From Polaribacter sargassicola (GTDB lineage: Bacteria; Bacteroidota; Bacteroidia; Flavobacteriales; Flavobacteriaceae): a stretch of DNA of 64,000 nt. The stretch lies in contig NZ_JAHDAU010000001.1 in assembly GCF_021991835.1 (NCBI RefSeq), positions 1 to 64,000 on the forward strand. The letters run 5' to 3'. Shown in pieces: positions 8,638-17,890 of the stretch (the stretch's first letter is position 1; every line of letters begins with the position of its first letter). The notes beneath the pieces were generated by a model. The model was not told the origin of the DNA, did no database searches, and saw only the letters and a program-made list of their open reading frames with translations. The position numbers and the translations under genes were made by a program.

Positions 8638-9435
8638 TTATTTGGTTTTCATTGTTTTCTCAATTATAATTTTTTTGTCAGTCTTAAATTCTGTTGTAGT
8701 TGCAAAGAATTTCTTATTACTTTTTTGTCCATAACCAAAAGCCCACATAAATAATTCAACCCCTAAATTAGAGGGTTGAATTATTATTCCAGATTCCTCT
8801 GCGCCACTAAATTTTTTTTTCAGATATTCACTCGGACCATATGAAAAGTTTTCGACTAGCTCTTCCTTATTTAAACCCCAAATAGAATGAGTCATTAGTG
8901 TATGAAAATTTCCAATTTCCTCATTTGTAAAATCCATTCCTTTCAAATAGACCGAGTAGGGAATAAAAATCTCCATTTTTCTCCGATCTACACTCTCTCC
9001 AATGTTTAAATCTTGACCATCAAAATGATTTTTAATTGCTGTATAAATTAGATAATGTGTTCTTAATTGATAAGCCGACAAACGTGTTACTAGAGAAACA
9101 AAATACGCCCCTCTATCATCTCTAGATATTCCACTTCTAGAAGAAGCTAGAACTCCACCAAAATACTCAACTTGCAACTCTTCTTCACACCAAGACCCCT
9201 CTTCAAGAATACCTTTAAGGACTTTTGGCGGAACCCTACCTGGTTTATCAATTTCTGTTCCTAATTTCTTTTCTGCATTGTGAAAAATATTAGATGTATT
9301 ATTTACTTTTTTTTCTGTCCATTCTTTAATTTGATTTCCAACATAATCTGCTGTCGGACCTAAAATTTTTTCTAAAACCTTGGCTCCTCCAATAGCACTT
9401 CCTAATATTGTTAATCCTGTTCCTGAGTCTATCAT
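8638..9435 (-). CDS. Abi-alpha family protein (DUF4393)
   Basis: A 265-residue protein resembling the Abi-alpha/DUF4393 family: a small hydrophobic glycine-rich N-terminus (GTGLTILGSAIGGAKVLEKILGPTADYVG), a helical middle (KVLKGILEEGSWCEEELQVEYFGGVLASS) and the conserved RGAYFVSLVTRLSAYQLRTHYLIY block. The family was named from an abortive-infection phage resistance protein, but its mechanism is not known and many members are not proven defence genes. The ATG overlaps the TGA of the upstream metallopeptidase gene (ATGA at 9432-9435), so the two are co-translated. No other defence gene is near. Family recognition is moderately sure, function is open. Confidence 0.7.
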   Translation of the reverse strand: MIDSGTGLTILGSAIGGAKVLEKILGPTADYVGNQIKEWTEKKVNNTSNIFHNAEKKLGTEIDKPGRVPPKVLKGILEEGSWCEEELQVEYFGGVLASSRSGISRDDRGAYFVSLVTRLSAYQLRTHYLIYTAIKNHFDGQDLNIGESVDRRKMEIFIPYSVYLKGMDFTNEEIGNFHTLMTHSIWGLNKEELVENFSYGPSEYLKKKFSGAEESGIIIQPSNLGVELFMWAFGYGQKSNKKFFATTTEFKTDKKIIIEKTMKTK

Positions 9436-11837
9436 AGATTTCGTTTAATGCTTACTAACTCTCCGTATAATAGAATTTTTTCTATCGATTTAAATTCTGC
9501 CGTAGAGTTTCCGTATCCAACAATTTTAATATAACGTGCTTTTCTAGATAAATTAAAACTATTAGTTTTTGTTTTTGTAATTTTATTAAAAACAGGTGCG
9601 TATGTAATATTATCTCTAGAAACTTGCACATCAAAAGAATAATCTAAATTTAAGTTTTTATAAAATTCTATTTCCATCTTACATACATCATACAACTCTC
9701 CTAAATCTAGTATAATAAATTCCTCATCTCCTTTAACAGACCATTTTGCATCTACATCTTTACCAATTACATTACTGCAAGAAATACTTTTATCTTCTGG
9801 TCTTCCATCAGGAAAATATAAATTAATAAGAGAATCTATAAAACGGATTGCTTCATTTGCATCTTCAGAGTCATATATATCCCACCAAGCCTTAAAAAAA
9901 GCAGGTCCGTATGATTTTGGTACTTTTTTGTAAGATGCTTTTTTTATTTCAGCAAGAGTAAAATCACTTAAAGCAAAAGCTTTAAATTTTTCGTTATTTT
10001 TTGGCACTAAGGTTTTATAATGTTGTAAAACATCATAAATAGCAGTAGATTTAGTTAGATTGGCATCTTTAATAGAAGCGTCTAATACAGATGCATCAAT
10101 AGGATGAATTCCCCAAAAATGTATTAAAGGTCTTAAATCATATCCAGAAGCAATAGACATTCTTAATATTCTACTATCTGTAGGGTCATTGTTTCTAGGA
10201 TATTCAATTCCTTTTGTTTCGTAATCATCAGAAACTGAAAGATAAAAATTTATAATAGGCTCCCAATCGAATAATCTAACAATATCAACATATTTAGCAT
10301 GACCTCTGTATTGATAACCAAATTCATGCTGAGAGTTACCGGTTTTTGAACTCATTTTAATACCCTTTCTAAAGTTTTCTGTTATCATCCAACTTATTGC
10401 TGCTTCATCAATAGAGTGACCATATTTATAATTTCTAGAACTAGCAAGAGCCTCATTTAAGTTCATTTTAAAAGCTCTATTTTGTACCGCTACCCATAAA
10501 AGATTTACATAAGACTCCATTTCTCCTCTAAATTTAGGAATCCTTTCTCCATGTCCCATTTCATGGTAAACAACATCAATATTATTTACATAAGATGTTG
10601 GACCCGCCAAAAAAACATGATCAATAAAGTTACCAGAAGTATGTGTGTTATATGGATTATATGCATGATTAACCATTGGATAACCTGGTGCAAAAACATT
10701 AGCTCTAAACAATAAATCTACCTGCTGATACATCGGTGTTTTTGATCTAACCAAAGCTCTCCCATGAATTGTTGATATTGCATCCATTGCATCATCCCAA
10801 TCTTGTAATGTTTTTGAAGGATCGTCCCATGCATAAATCCATGAAGTAGGCACTTGCATCATATAACGTTCAGTTTCAAAATCTGCCCATGGAGCAGGAT
10901 ATTTTCTCTCTGTATTCTGCCATTCTTTTAATGTTGTTGATTTAATAGAGGTATTTGCGTAATAAGGAGATTTTACAGCATTTTCTATAGTTACTTGTAT
11001 TTTACCCAAATCTAATCCTAAAGGAATATTAACATATATACCTCCACCCAAAGGGTTTGCAATAGTTACAACACCATCTTCTATAAGATAAAGTTTTGTA
11101 ACTTTATCCATTCTCTTAACTGTTCGTTTTTTAGAAAAATCCCACGTATGCGCTCCCACCAAAATACTTGCTCCTACACCAACCAACTTACTTGGCACCT
11201 TTATTTTAACAATACTTCCTGGCGCTAAATAACAACCAGTAGGCCTTCTAGCATCTTTAAGATAATAATTATCTTGTGTTCCTGCTTGTTTTAAATGAGT
11301 TGCATTTACATCTACTTTATAAGATATTTTACTATTTTCAGGAGGAGAAACTGCCCCTGGAAAATATGAAGAAGTTTTAAATAAATAGTTTTTAAATAAA
11401 TTTGGATATGATTCTATATTATGCTCAGTGTAAGAATGAGTTAATATAGATTGCATAATTTCTAAAATTAAATTTTCGAACTTTTTATTTGCTGCCGATC
11501 TATTATAACCACCAAAAGTAGTTGTTCCTCTGGTAAATAAACCTCCATTTAAATTTTCATAAAGTGCAACAACTTCAAAAGCCAAACTCATTACATCATA
11601 ATCAGTTTTAAAAAAATCAGCATCTTTTTCAACCTCTGTTTTAATTGCTAAAAAATCAGGGTTTGTTAAAACTACATCACCTTTAATATGATCTTTTAAA
11701 GATTTTAACCTTTCAATTAAAGTAAACTTCCCAGAATCTAATTGATTAATATTACCTGTAACAGCTATCTTGTTAGCATTTACACTCATTGTTACAGTAA
11801 TCATGATTAAGATTATAAGGTAACTTGTTTTTTTCAT
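9432..11837 (-). CDS. M60-like (enhancin/mucinase-type) zinc metallopeptidase, secreted
   Basis: An 801-residue protein with a Sec signal peptide (residues 1-21) and the gluzincin motif HEMGH at 425-429, followed by GEMESYVNLLW, which supplies the downstream glutamate of the M60-like HExxH...E family. Upstream of the catalytic domain is a region with a beta-sandwich look (residues about 170-300, VGAHTWDFSKK); the C-terminus from about 690 looks like a discoidin/F5-8C carbohydrate-binding domain (FIILDLGELYDVCKMEIEF, ARYIKIVGYGNS). M60-like enzymes cut glycoproteins such as mucins, and bacterial members are often anchored to the cell surface. It is the first gene of a two-gene unit with the Abi-alpha gene. 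Confidence 0.85.
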   Translation of the reverse strand: MKKTSYLIILIMITVTMSVNANKIAVTGNINQLDSGKFTLIERLKSLKDHIKGDVVLTNPDFLAIKTEVEKDADFFKTDYDVMSLAFEVVALYENLNGGLFTRGTTTFGGYNRSAANKKFENLILEIMQSILTHSYTEHNIESYPNLFKNYLFKTSSYFPGAVSPPENSKISYKVDVNATHLKQAGTQDNYYLKDARRPTGCYLAPGSIVKIKVPSKLVGVGASILVGAHTWDFSKKRTVKRMDKVTKLYLIEDGVVTIANPLGGGIYVNIPLGLDLGKIQVTIENAVKSPYYANTSIKSTTLKEWQNTERKYPAPWADFETERYMMQVPTSWIYAWDDPSKTLQDWDDAMDAISTIHGRALVRSKTPMYQQVDLLFRANVFAPGYPMVNHAYNPYNTHTSGNFIDHVFLAGPTSYVNNIDVVYHEMGHGERIPKFRGEMESYVNLLWVAVQNRAFKMNLNEALASSRNYKYGHSIDEAAISWMITENFRKGIKMSSKTGNSQHEFGYQYRGHAKYVDIVRLFDWEPIINFYLSVSDDYETKGIEYPRNNDPTDSRILRMSIASGYDLRPLIHFWGIHPIDASVLDASIKDANLTKSTAIYDVLQHYKTLVPKNNEKFKAFALSDFTLAEIKKASYKKVPKSYGPAFFKAWWDIYDSEDANEAIRFIDSLINLYFPDGRPEDKSISCSNVIGKDVDAKWSVKGDEEFIILDLGELYDVCKMEIEFYKNLNLDYSFDVQVSRDNITYAPVFNKITKTKTNSFNLSRKARYIKIVGYGNSTAEFKSIEKILLYGELVSIKRNL

Positions 11838-11950
11838 TTTAATTGAGGTTTATTATTTTTTTAAAATAGTTTTTGAAAAATATCTTTTTATTTGATTTTT
11901 GATAAAATATTAAGACAAAGAATATTGAGGGTAAATTTAAATTATAAATA

Positions 11951-13192
11951 TTAATGTTTGTTCTTTTCCTCTATCCATTTACTCATAAACTTTGTAGCTT
12001 GTAAAGTTTGGTGTTGCAACAGACTTCCTAAAAAATTTTGATTTCTATGATATGATAAATTACCTTTAATCTCTTTTATCTGATTGATAAAAACCTCTCC
12101 GTTTTGCTTTTTATCATAAATCTGATTGATAATTTTAAATCCGTTTTTCTGAGATTCTTCCCAAAGAGATTTATCAGAATATAACTGAATTGCTTTTTCT
12201 GAAAATTTAGTAAAATCAGTTTCTACAAAACCATTCCAAGGTAAATTATTGTGCATTCCTTCTGCACCAATATTGGTAGTTATACTTGGCGTTCCGCAAA
12301 TCATAGCTTCGGTTAACTTACCTTTTATTCCTGCGCCAAAGCGCAAAGGAGCTAAAACAACACGTGCATTTTTTACAACCTCTTTAGCATCACTTGCAAA
12401 ACCTTTAATAATAAAACCTTCTTTTTTATTATGTAATTGATTTATTTGCTGATTTGCATAAGCTCCGTAAACATATAGTTCTGCCTTAGGTAATTGCTTT
12501 TTAATTTTTGACCAAATCTGTGTTTTTAGAGTTAAAACTGCATCTACATTAGGTTTATGAAAAAAATTACCAATAAACACAAAATGATTTCTTTCTTCAA
12601 AAGGTTTTAAAATCTCTATTTGATCTTCATCAATTTTATCTAATAAAAATGGCAGATAAGAAAGAATTTTTTCATCAATTTTAAAAACAGATTTTAGCAA
12701 ATCCATTTCGTAAGTAGAAATTATCAATGATAAATCACAACGTAAAATAGAGGCAATTTCTCTTTTTGCATCATCAGATTTTAACAAAGCTTCGTTAGTA
12801 AAGTTCTCTCCTTTTTTTAATTGTTGATGACGCGTTTTTCTTAAAAAATGTAAATCTTCTGTATCTAGAATTCGTAAAGCATTTGGGCAATTTTCTGCCA
12901 CACGCCAACCAAATTGCTCTTCCATCATAAAACGATCGAACAATACCATTGTTGGCTGTAATTCTTTTATAAAATCATCAAAAGAAATATTATTTAATTC
13001 AATTGCAACCTCATTAATTCCTAAAGAGGCTAAACTAGCAGCTTTTTCACTTTTTTGAGCAGGAGAAGCAAATGTTATTAAATATCCCTTTTGTAAAAAA
13101 AGCTCTATTAATTGCAACATTCTACTGCCTGCTGCAGAAGAATTTGGTTCTACCCAAACATAACCAATTATTAAAATGTGTTCGCTGTTCAA
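11951..13192 (-). CDS. Glycosyltransferase, GT-B fold (family 4-like)
   Basis: A 413-residue cytoplasmic protein without signal peptide. The C-terminal half shows the GT4 pattern FVFIGNFFHKPNVDAV, LYVYGAYA, IIKGFASDAKEVVKNARVVLAPLRFGAGIKGKLTEAMICGTPSITTNIGAEGM, in which the E in KLTEAM is the nucleotide-sugar-binding glutamate. The N-terminus begins ILIIGYVWVEPNSSAAGSRML as in flavobacterial transferases. Substrate unknown; no cell-wall or capsule cluster is adjacent. The ATG directly abuts the stop of the haem-binding-domain gene, so these two are probably co-transcribed. Confidence 0.85.
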   Translation of the reverse strand: MNSEHILIIGYVWVEPNSSAAGSRMLQLIELFLQKGYLITFASPAQKSEKAASLASLGINEVAIELNNISFDDFIKELQPTMVLFDRFMMEEQFGWRVAENCPNALRILDTEDLHFLRKTRHQQLKKGENFTNEALLKSDDAKREIASILRCDLSLIISTYEMDLLKSVFKIDEKILSYLPFLLDKIDEDQIEILKPFEERNHFVFIGNFFHKPNVDAVLTLKTQIWSKIKKQLPKAELYVYGAYANQQINQLHNKKEGFIIKGFASDAKEVVKNARVVLAPLRFGAGIKGKLTEAMICGTPSITTNIGAEGMHNNLPWNGFVETDFTKFSEKAIQLYSDKSLWEESQKNGFKIINQIYDKKQNGEVFINQIKEIKGNLSYHRNQNFLGSLLQHQTLQATKFMSKWIEEKNKH

Positions 13193-13666
13193 TTATTCAG
13201 CATTAAGTTGTTGCTTATAATCTGCTTGTACTTTTTTACCCCAAGCAACCACAGCTTCTATTTGTTCTTCCGATAAATTTGCTTCTGTATGTACCCAAGT
13301 ATAAGAATCTAAAGGCATTTTACCTTCCTCTACTTCCTCATACAATTCATCCATTTTGTGTTCTTTCTTTTTTAAAGAATAATTACTCCATTCAGAAAAA
13401 TTTAAATGTTTTTTACCATCTTTTATATGATCATCTAACCAATAATTTACAGGTGTAATTTTACTATACCAAGGATAAACAGTTACGTTAGAATGACAAT
13501 CGTAACAACTTTCTTTTAAAATCTTTTTTACATTTTCTGGCGGATTTGTTTCTGCTAAAAAAGAATTTACAGAAGACAACTCTCCTTCATTTTTTTCTGG
13601 ACCAAAAAATTGCGAAATCAACAAAATAATAAGTATTAATAGTACTATTTTTTTAAAAATTTTCAT
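13193..13666 (-). CDS. Haem-binding domain protein with one CxxCH motif
   Basis: A 157-residue protein with an N-terminal hydrophobic anchor (residues 5-20) and a Haem_bd-type domain: SCYDCHSN (Cys54, Cys57, His58) followed by VYPWYSKITPVNYWLDDHIKDGKKHLNFSEW and GKMPLDSYTWVHTEANLSEEQ. The motif predicts one covalently bound c-type haem outside the membrane. The family is widespread in Bacteroidota and has no agreed function, although roles in redox transfer are likely. It is divergent from lpdA and overlaps nothing; the downstream glycosyltransferase begins at the next base. Confidence 0.85.
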   Translation of the reverse strand: MKIFKKIVLLILIILLISQFFGPEKNEGELSSVNSFLAETNPPENVKKILKESCYDCHSNVTVYPWYSKITPVNYWLDDHIKDGKKHLNFSEWSNYSLKKKEHKMDELYEEVEEGKMPLDSYTWVHTEANLSEEQIEAVVAWGKKVQADYKQQLNAE

Positions 13667-13735
13667 TGTGTAAATTTTAAGATTTTCTAATTAGTAAAAC
13701 TACTAAATTCCGTCTTTATTCTGTGAAAATATCCG

Positions 13736-13743
13736 TATTTTTG
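13736..13743 (+). promoter_or_regulatory. -7 box upstream of lpdA
   Basis: TATTTTTG matches TAnnTTTG; a -33 TTG is not obvious. Transcription would begin near 13750, which rules out a translation start at 13723 and supports the ATG at 13801. Confidence 0.5.
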
Positions 13744-13800
13744 TCAAAAATCAATAGAAAACAAACCGAAAGGTTACATTATACGCAAAAAAACGCAATC

Positions 13801-15201
13801 ATGAAATACGATATTATTGTAATTGGATCTGGTCCTGGAGGATACATTTCTGCAGTTAGAGCATCTCAATTAGGTAAAAAAGTAGCAATTATTGAAAAAT
13901 ATTCAACTTTAGGAGGTACTTGTTTAAATGTTGGATGTATTCCTTCTAAAGCACTGTTAGACTCTTCTCATCATTATTACGATGCTGTAAATCATTTTGA
14001 AGAACACGGAATTTCTGTAGAAAAACCAACGTTCGATTTTAGCAAAATGGTAGAAAGAAAAGCCAAAGTAGTAGAAACTACAACAGGCGGAATTAAATAC
14101 TTAATGGACAAAAACAACATTGACGTTTTTGAAGGTTTTGGTTCTTTTGAAGATGCAACTCACGTTAAAGTTTCTAAAAACGATGGTTCATCAGAAATTA
14201 TTGAGGGAACTAATATTATTATAGCAACAGGTTCTAAACCATCTACACTACCTTTTATCTCTTTAGATAAAGAACGTGTAATTACTTCTACAGAAGCTTT
14301 AAAATTAAAAGAAGTACCAAAACATTTAATTGTAATTGGTGGTGGTGTTATTGGGTTAGAGTTAGGGTCTGTATACAAACGTTTAGGCGCAGAAGTTACT
14401 GTAGTAGAATATGCTCCTAAAATTACACCAACTATGGATGCTGATGTTTCTAAAGAACTTACCAAAGTTTTAAAGAAACAAGGTATTAAATTTAATGTAA
14501 GTACTGGTGTTACTTCTGTTGAAAGAAATGGTGATGAAGTTATTGTAAAAGCAAACAACAAAAAAGGAGAAGAAGTTACTTTTAAAGGAGATTACTGTTT
14601 AGTTGCTGTTGGTAGAAAAGCGTATACAGAAGGTTTAGGCTTAGAAAAAGTAGGTGTAGAAGTTAACGAACGCGGGCAAGTTTCTGTAAACGATCATTTA
14701 CAAACTAATGTTTCTAATATTTATGCAATTGGTGATGTTGTTAAAGGAGCAATGTTGGCGCACAAAGCAGAAGAAGAAGGTGTTGTTGTTGCAGAATATT
14801 TAGCTGGAGAAAAACCACATATAGATTACAACTTAATACCAGGTATTGTGTACACTTGGCCAGAAGTTGCAGCTGTTGGTAAAACAGAACAAGAATTAAA
14901 AGATGCAAAAGTAGATTACAAATCTGGTAAATTTTCTATGAGAGCTTTAGGTAGATCTCGTGCAAGTGGAGATATTGATGGTTTTGTAAAAGTTTTAGCA
15001 GATAAAAATACCGATGAAATTTTAGGCGTTCATATGGTTGGTGCGCGTGTTGCCGATTTAATTATGGAAGCTGCAGTTGCTATGGAATACAGAGCATCCG
15101 CAGAAGATTTAGCAAGAATTTGCCATGGTCACCCAACTTATTCAGAAGCAGTAAAAGAAGCTGCAAAAGCTGCTTGGGATGGTAAACCTTTAAATGCATA
15201 A
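13801..15201 (+). CDS. lpdA: Dihydrolipoyl dehydrogenase (E3)
   Basis: FAD-dependent E3 of the 2-oxoacid dehydrogenase complexes and glycine cleavage; reoxidises dihydrolipoamide with NAD+. From the ATG at 13801 it has 466 residues, the usual length: FAD-binding GSGPGG (9-14), redox disulfide CLNVGC (Cys41, Cys46), NAD-binding VIGGGVIGLELGSV, second FAD motif IYAIGDV, and the C-terminal HGHPTYSEAVKEA containing the active His-Glu pair. The frame stays open upstream to 13723, but the extra 26 residues lie before the FAD motif, are not family-like and overlap the promoter. A strong terminator follows, so it is transcribed alone. Confidence 0.95.
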   Translation: MKYDIIVIGSGPGGYISAVRASQLGKKVAIIEKYSTLGGTCLNVGCIPSKALLDSSHHYYDAVNHFEEHGISVEKPTFDFSKMVERKAKVVETTTGGIKYLMDKNNIDVFEGFGSFEDATHVKVSKNDGSSEIIEGTNIIIATGSKPSTLPFISLDKERVITSTEALKLKEVPKHLIVIGGGVIGLELGSVYKRLGAEVTVVEYAPKITPTMDADVSKELTKVLKKQGIKFNVSTGVTSVERNGDEVIVKANNKKGEEVTFKGDYCLVAVGRKAYTEGLGLEKVGVEVNERGQVSVNDHLQTNVSNIYAIGDVVKGAMLAHKAEEEGVVVAEYLAGEKPHIDYNLIPGIVYTWPEVAAVGKTEQELKDAKVDYKSGKFSMRALGRSRASGDIDGFVKVLADKNTDEILGVHMVGARVADLIMEAAVAMEYRASAEDLARICHGHPTYSEAVKEAAKAAWDGKPLNA

Positions 15202-15240
15202 TTAACAATTCTAATCAACTTAGAATTTTACTATAAATAC

Positions 15241-15275
15241 AAAAAAAAGCAACCTAGTTTAGGTTGCTTTTTTTC
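15241..15275 (+). terminator. Rho-independent terminator after lpdA
   Basis: GCAACCTA (15249-15256) pairs with TAGGTTGC (15260-15267), flanked by an A-run and a T-run. Confidence 0.9.
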
Positions 15276-15303
15276 TTTGTAAACTTTAGTCTACTTTTAC
15301 AAA

Positions 15304-16524
15304 ATGATAAAAAAGAACTTGTTTTTTTTATTAATATCTGTACCTATTTTTGTTTTCGGACAAAAGAAAGATTCTATTCCTTTAAAAAACGGAATAGACA
15401 AACCTAGCTTATTACCAATTCATCATTTTGGTATGTTTTCTTCTAGAATAAATCAGAATTTTAAAGTTAGACCAACAGACAAATCAACATTAAATATTTC
15501 TTACGCAAGTGCAAATACGTTTCATCCTTTTGTAGAAATGTACCTACCAAAAGACAACGCCACAAGAAAAGAAATGAGCAATATAATTTGGTATGATAGG
15601 CATTTTTATGTTGATCAAGAAACAACACCTGCCGATTACGAAAGCATAGTTATAGATGCTGTTTTTAAAAATTTAAGGATTGATTACAATACAAAAATCA
15701 ATAAAAATAATGAACTAGCAATTACACTTCGCTCCTATTTAGTTACCAAAGGAAAATATCCTTTTTCTATTTTTACAGGTGATGAATTTCTAGAATGGTT
15801 TCACAGTAATATTGCTGGTGGCGAAGATCCTTTTGGTAGAAAATATTATGGTTTAAACCAAGTGAATGTTAATTATAAAGATAGAAACGGAAATGAAATG
15901 ACCTTAAAAAATGGGGAATTTATTTTTGCAGGAATCGAGTTGAATCATTTTTATTATCCAGATTTTATCAACCTTAAAAAGAAAAATGTTTTCATCAATT
16001 TTGGTTCTCATTTAGGCATCAATACATCTAAATACAATCCATCTATAGATCTTGGTTTTTCTGGAAACATTGTTAAAAAATGGTCTTTAAATAATGGATC
16101 AGAAATTAGAAGTGCTTTCGGGTCTAGTGTTTTAAGAAAAAACATTATCAATTTAAAAGACGATTTAGTCAGTTTTGGTAACAACAAATTTCTAGGAAGT
16201 TTAGAAACAATGTTTGAGTACACCAAATACACAAAAAAGAAAAACTATCATTCTGTAGCTGTAAATTATCAAATTCAATCTCGTTTTAGCAAAAAAGAAG
16301 AAGCAACATATTATCAATTAGTTGGTCTTTGGAAAGAAATACATTCTGGCTGGCAAAACGGTTTCGAAAAACTGTACGAATATCAATCTGCTTGGAGTTG
16401 GCTTTATACTTACGGAAGAAAAAATTATAATTTTACATTTTATATTAAAGAAGATCTGTATTTAAATAACTCGCCAGATTTACAAACAGGAATCAGTTTA
16501 AAAATACCTCTTTCTAACAAATAA
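15304..16524 (+). CDS. Predicted outer-membrane beta-barrel protein, unknown function
   Basis: A 406-residue protein with a signal peptide ending at FVFGQ (about residue 19) and, after that, alternating aromatic strands (NELAITLRSYLVTKG, VFINFGSHLGINTSK, FTFYIKEDLYLNN) that end in a hydrophobic strand, as in outer-membrane barrels. Low-confidence resemblance to the DUF3187 group. The neighbour pabB starts 22 bases downstream. I do not recognise a substrate or enzymatic motif; an unrelated barrel such as a small porin remains possible. Confidence 0.6.
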   Translation: MIKKNLFFLLISVPIFVFGQKKDSIPLKNGIDKPSLLPIHHFGMFSSRINQNFKVRPTDKSTLNISYASANTFHPFVEMYLPKDNATRKEMSNIIWYDRHFYVDQETTPADYESIVIDAVFKNLRIDYNTKINKNNELAITLRSYLVTKGKYPFSIFTGDEFLEWFHSNIAGGEDPFGRKYYGLNQVNVNYKDRNGNEMTLKNGEFIFAGIELNHFYYPDFINLKKKNVFINFGSHLGINTSKYNPSIDLGFSGNIVKKWSLNNGSEIRSAFGSSVLRKNIINLKDDLVSFGNNKFLGSLETMFEYTKYTKKKNYHSVAVNYQIQSRFSKKEEATYYQLVGLWKEIHSGWQNGFEKLYEYQSAWSWLYTYGRKNYNFTFYIKEDLYLNNSPDLQTGISLKIPLSNK

Positions 16525-16546
16525 GATTTGTAATTTTGTTTTTTAT

Positions 16547-17851
16547 ATGCAAAGAACACTTCGTACTTTTTCTATTGACAATATCAATCAATTTAAACAA
16601 AATTTATTGTCTTGGTCTCAGCAATTTGAAACTGTAATTTGGTTAGATTCTAACAATTACAAACAAAAATACAGTAGTTTTAATTGCGCACTAGCTGTAG
16701 ATGAATTTACATCTATAAAAACAGATTATTACAATGCTTTTAAGAAATTAAAAGAATACCAAACCATTACAAAAGATTATATTTTTGGCTACATTACTTA
16801 TGATGTTAAAAATGATGTAGAACAACTTACATCTAATAATTTTGATGGTTTAGATTTTGCTGATTTGTATTTTTTTCAGCCTAAAAAGTTAATTTTTATC
16901 AATAACAATTCTGTTGAATTTCTGTATTTAAGAATGGTTGATGATGAGATTGATGATGATTTTAAAGAGATTAAAAACTTTGAAAAAAACATTAATACCC
17001 AAAAAGAAACTTCTGAAATTAAAATAAAATTAAGAGTTCATAAAGATGAATATCACACTAAAATCAACAAAATATTAAATCATATTCATCAAGGAGATAT
17101 TTATGAAGCTAATTATTGTCAAGAATTTTATGCGGAAAATTCAACAATAAATCCTATTAATGTTTACAATGATTTAAATAAAATTTCTGAACCTCCTTTT
17201 GCCTCTTTCTTAAAAATGGGCGACAAATATGCTTTATGCGCATCGCCAGAAAGATACATTAAAAAAGAAGGTTTAAAAGTAATTTCTCAACCAATAAAAG
17301 GAACCGCAAAAAGATTAATTAGCGAATTTGACGATGCCAAAATTGCAAATGATTTAATGAGAGATGAAAAAGAACGCGCAGAAAATGTAATGATTGTAGA
17401 TTTAGTAAGAAACGATTTATCTAAAACTGCACAAATAGGAAGCGTAAAAGTAGAAGAATTATGTAAAGTGTATTCTTTTAAACAAGTGCATCAATTAATT
17501 TCTACAGTAACTTCTTTGGTTGATAAAAAAACACATCCAGTGGATATTTTGCAAAGCACTTACCCAATGGGAAGCATGACTGGCGCTCCTAAAGTTTCTG
17601 CCATGAAAATTATAGAAAATCTGGAAGAAACAAAACGAGGTTTATACTCTGGTACAATTGGTTATTTTACTCCAGAAAACGACTTTGATTTTAACGTAAT
17701 TATAAGAAGCATTTTATATAATGAAGAAAAAAAATACATTTCCTTTTCTGTTGGTGGCGCAATAACCGCAAAATCTAATCCAGAAAAAGAATACGAAGAG
17801 TGTTTGTTAAAAGCAAAGGCGATGAAGTATGTTTTACAAAATTATAATTAA
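16547..17851 (+). CDS. pabB: Aminodeoxychorismate synthase component I (PabB)
   Basis: Makes 4-amino-4-deoxychorismate from chorismate and ammonia or glutamine, for folate. The 434-residue protein has the chorismate-binding signatures HQGDIYEANYCQEF, RDEKERAENVMIVDLVRNDL, YPMGSMTGAPK and SGTIGYF. Residues 249-255 read PIKGTAK: the lysine (Lys251) is the one that attacks chorismate in PabB, where TrpE has alanine, so this is PabB rather than anthranilate synthase. It has the full N-terminal domain but no glutaminase or lyase fusion; the partners PabA and PabC are not in the window. Well separated from folate genes, it is followed 39 bases later by a serine hydrolase. Confidence 0.88.
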   Translation: MQRTLRTFSIDNINQFKQNLLSWSQQFETVIWLDSNNYKQKYSSFNCALAVDEFTSIKTDYYNAFKKLKEYQTITKDYIFGYITYDVKNDVEQLTSNNFDGLDFADLYFFQPKKLIFINNNSVEFLYLRMVDDEIDDDFKEIKNFEKNINTQKETSEIKIKLRVHKDEYHTKINKILNHIHQGDIYEANYCQEFYAENSTINPINVYNDLNKISEPPFASFLKMGDKYALCASPERYIKKEGLKVISQPIKGTAKRLISEFDDAKIANDLMRDEKERAENVMIVDLVRNDLSKTAQIGSVKVEELCKVYSFKQVHQLISTVTSLVDKKTHPVDILQSTYPMGSMTGAPKVSAMKIIENLEETKRGLYSGTIGYFTPENDFDFNVIIRSILYNEEKKYISFSVGGAITAKSNPEKEYEECLLKAKAMKYVLQNYN

Positions 17852-17890
17852 ATTAGATTTTTCTTTACAGAACCCCAATAAAATTAAAAC

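Noticed and set aside
13723-13800. N-terminal extension of lpdA
   Set aside because: It overlaps the -7 box at 13736-13743 and precedes a canonical N-terminus that starts three residues before the FAD-binding strand.
14160-14561. Long minus-strand reading frame inside lpdA
   Set aside because: Opposite to a certain gene, with no recognisable domain; typical shadow frame.
16547-17851. Anthranilate synthase TrpE
   Set aside because: The PIKGT motif with lysine marks PabB; no trp genes are adjacent.
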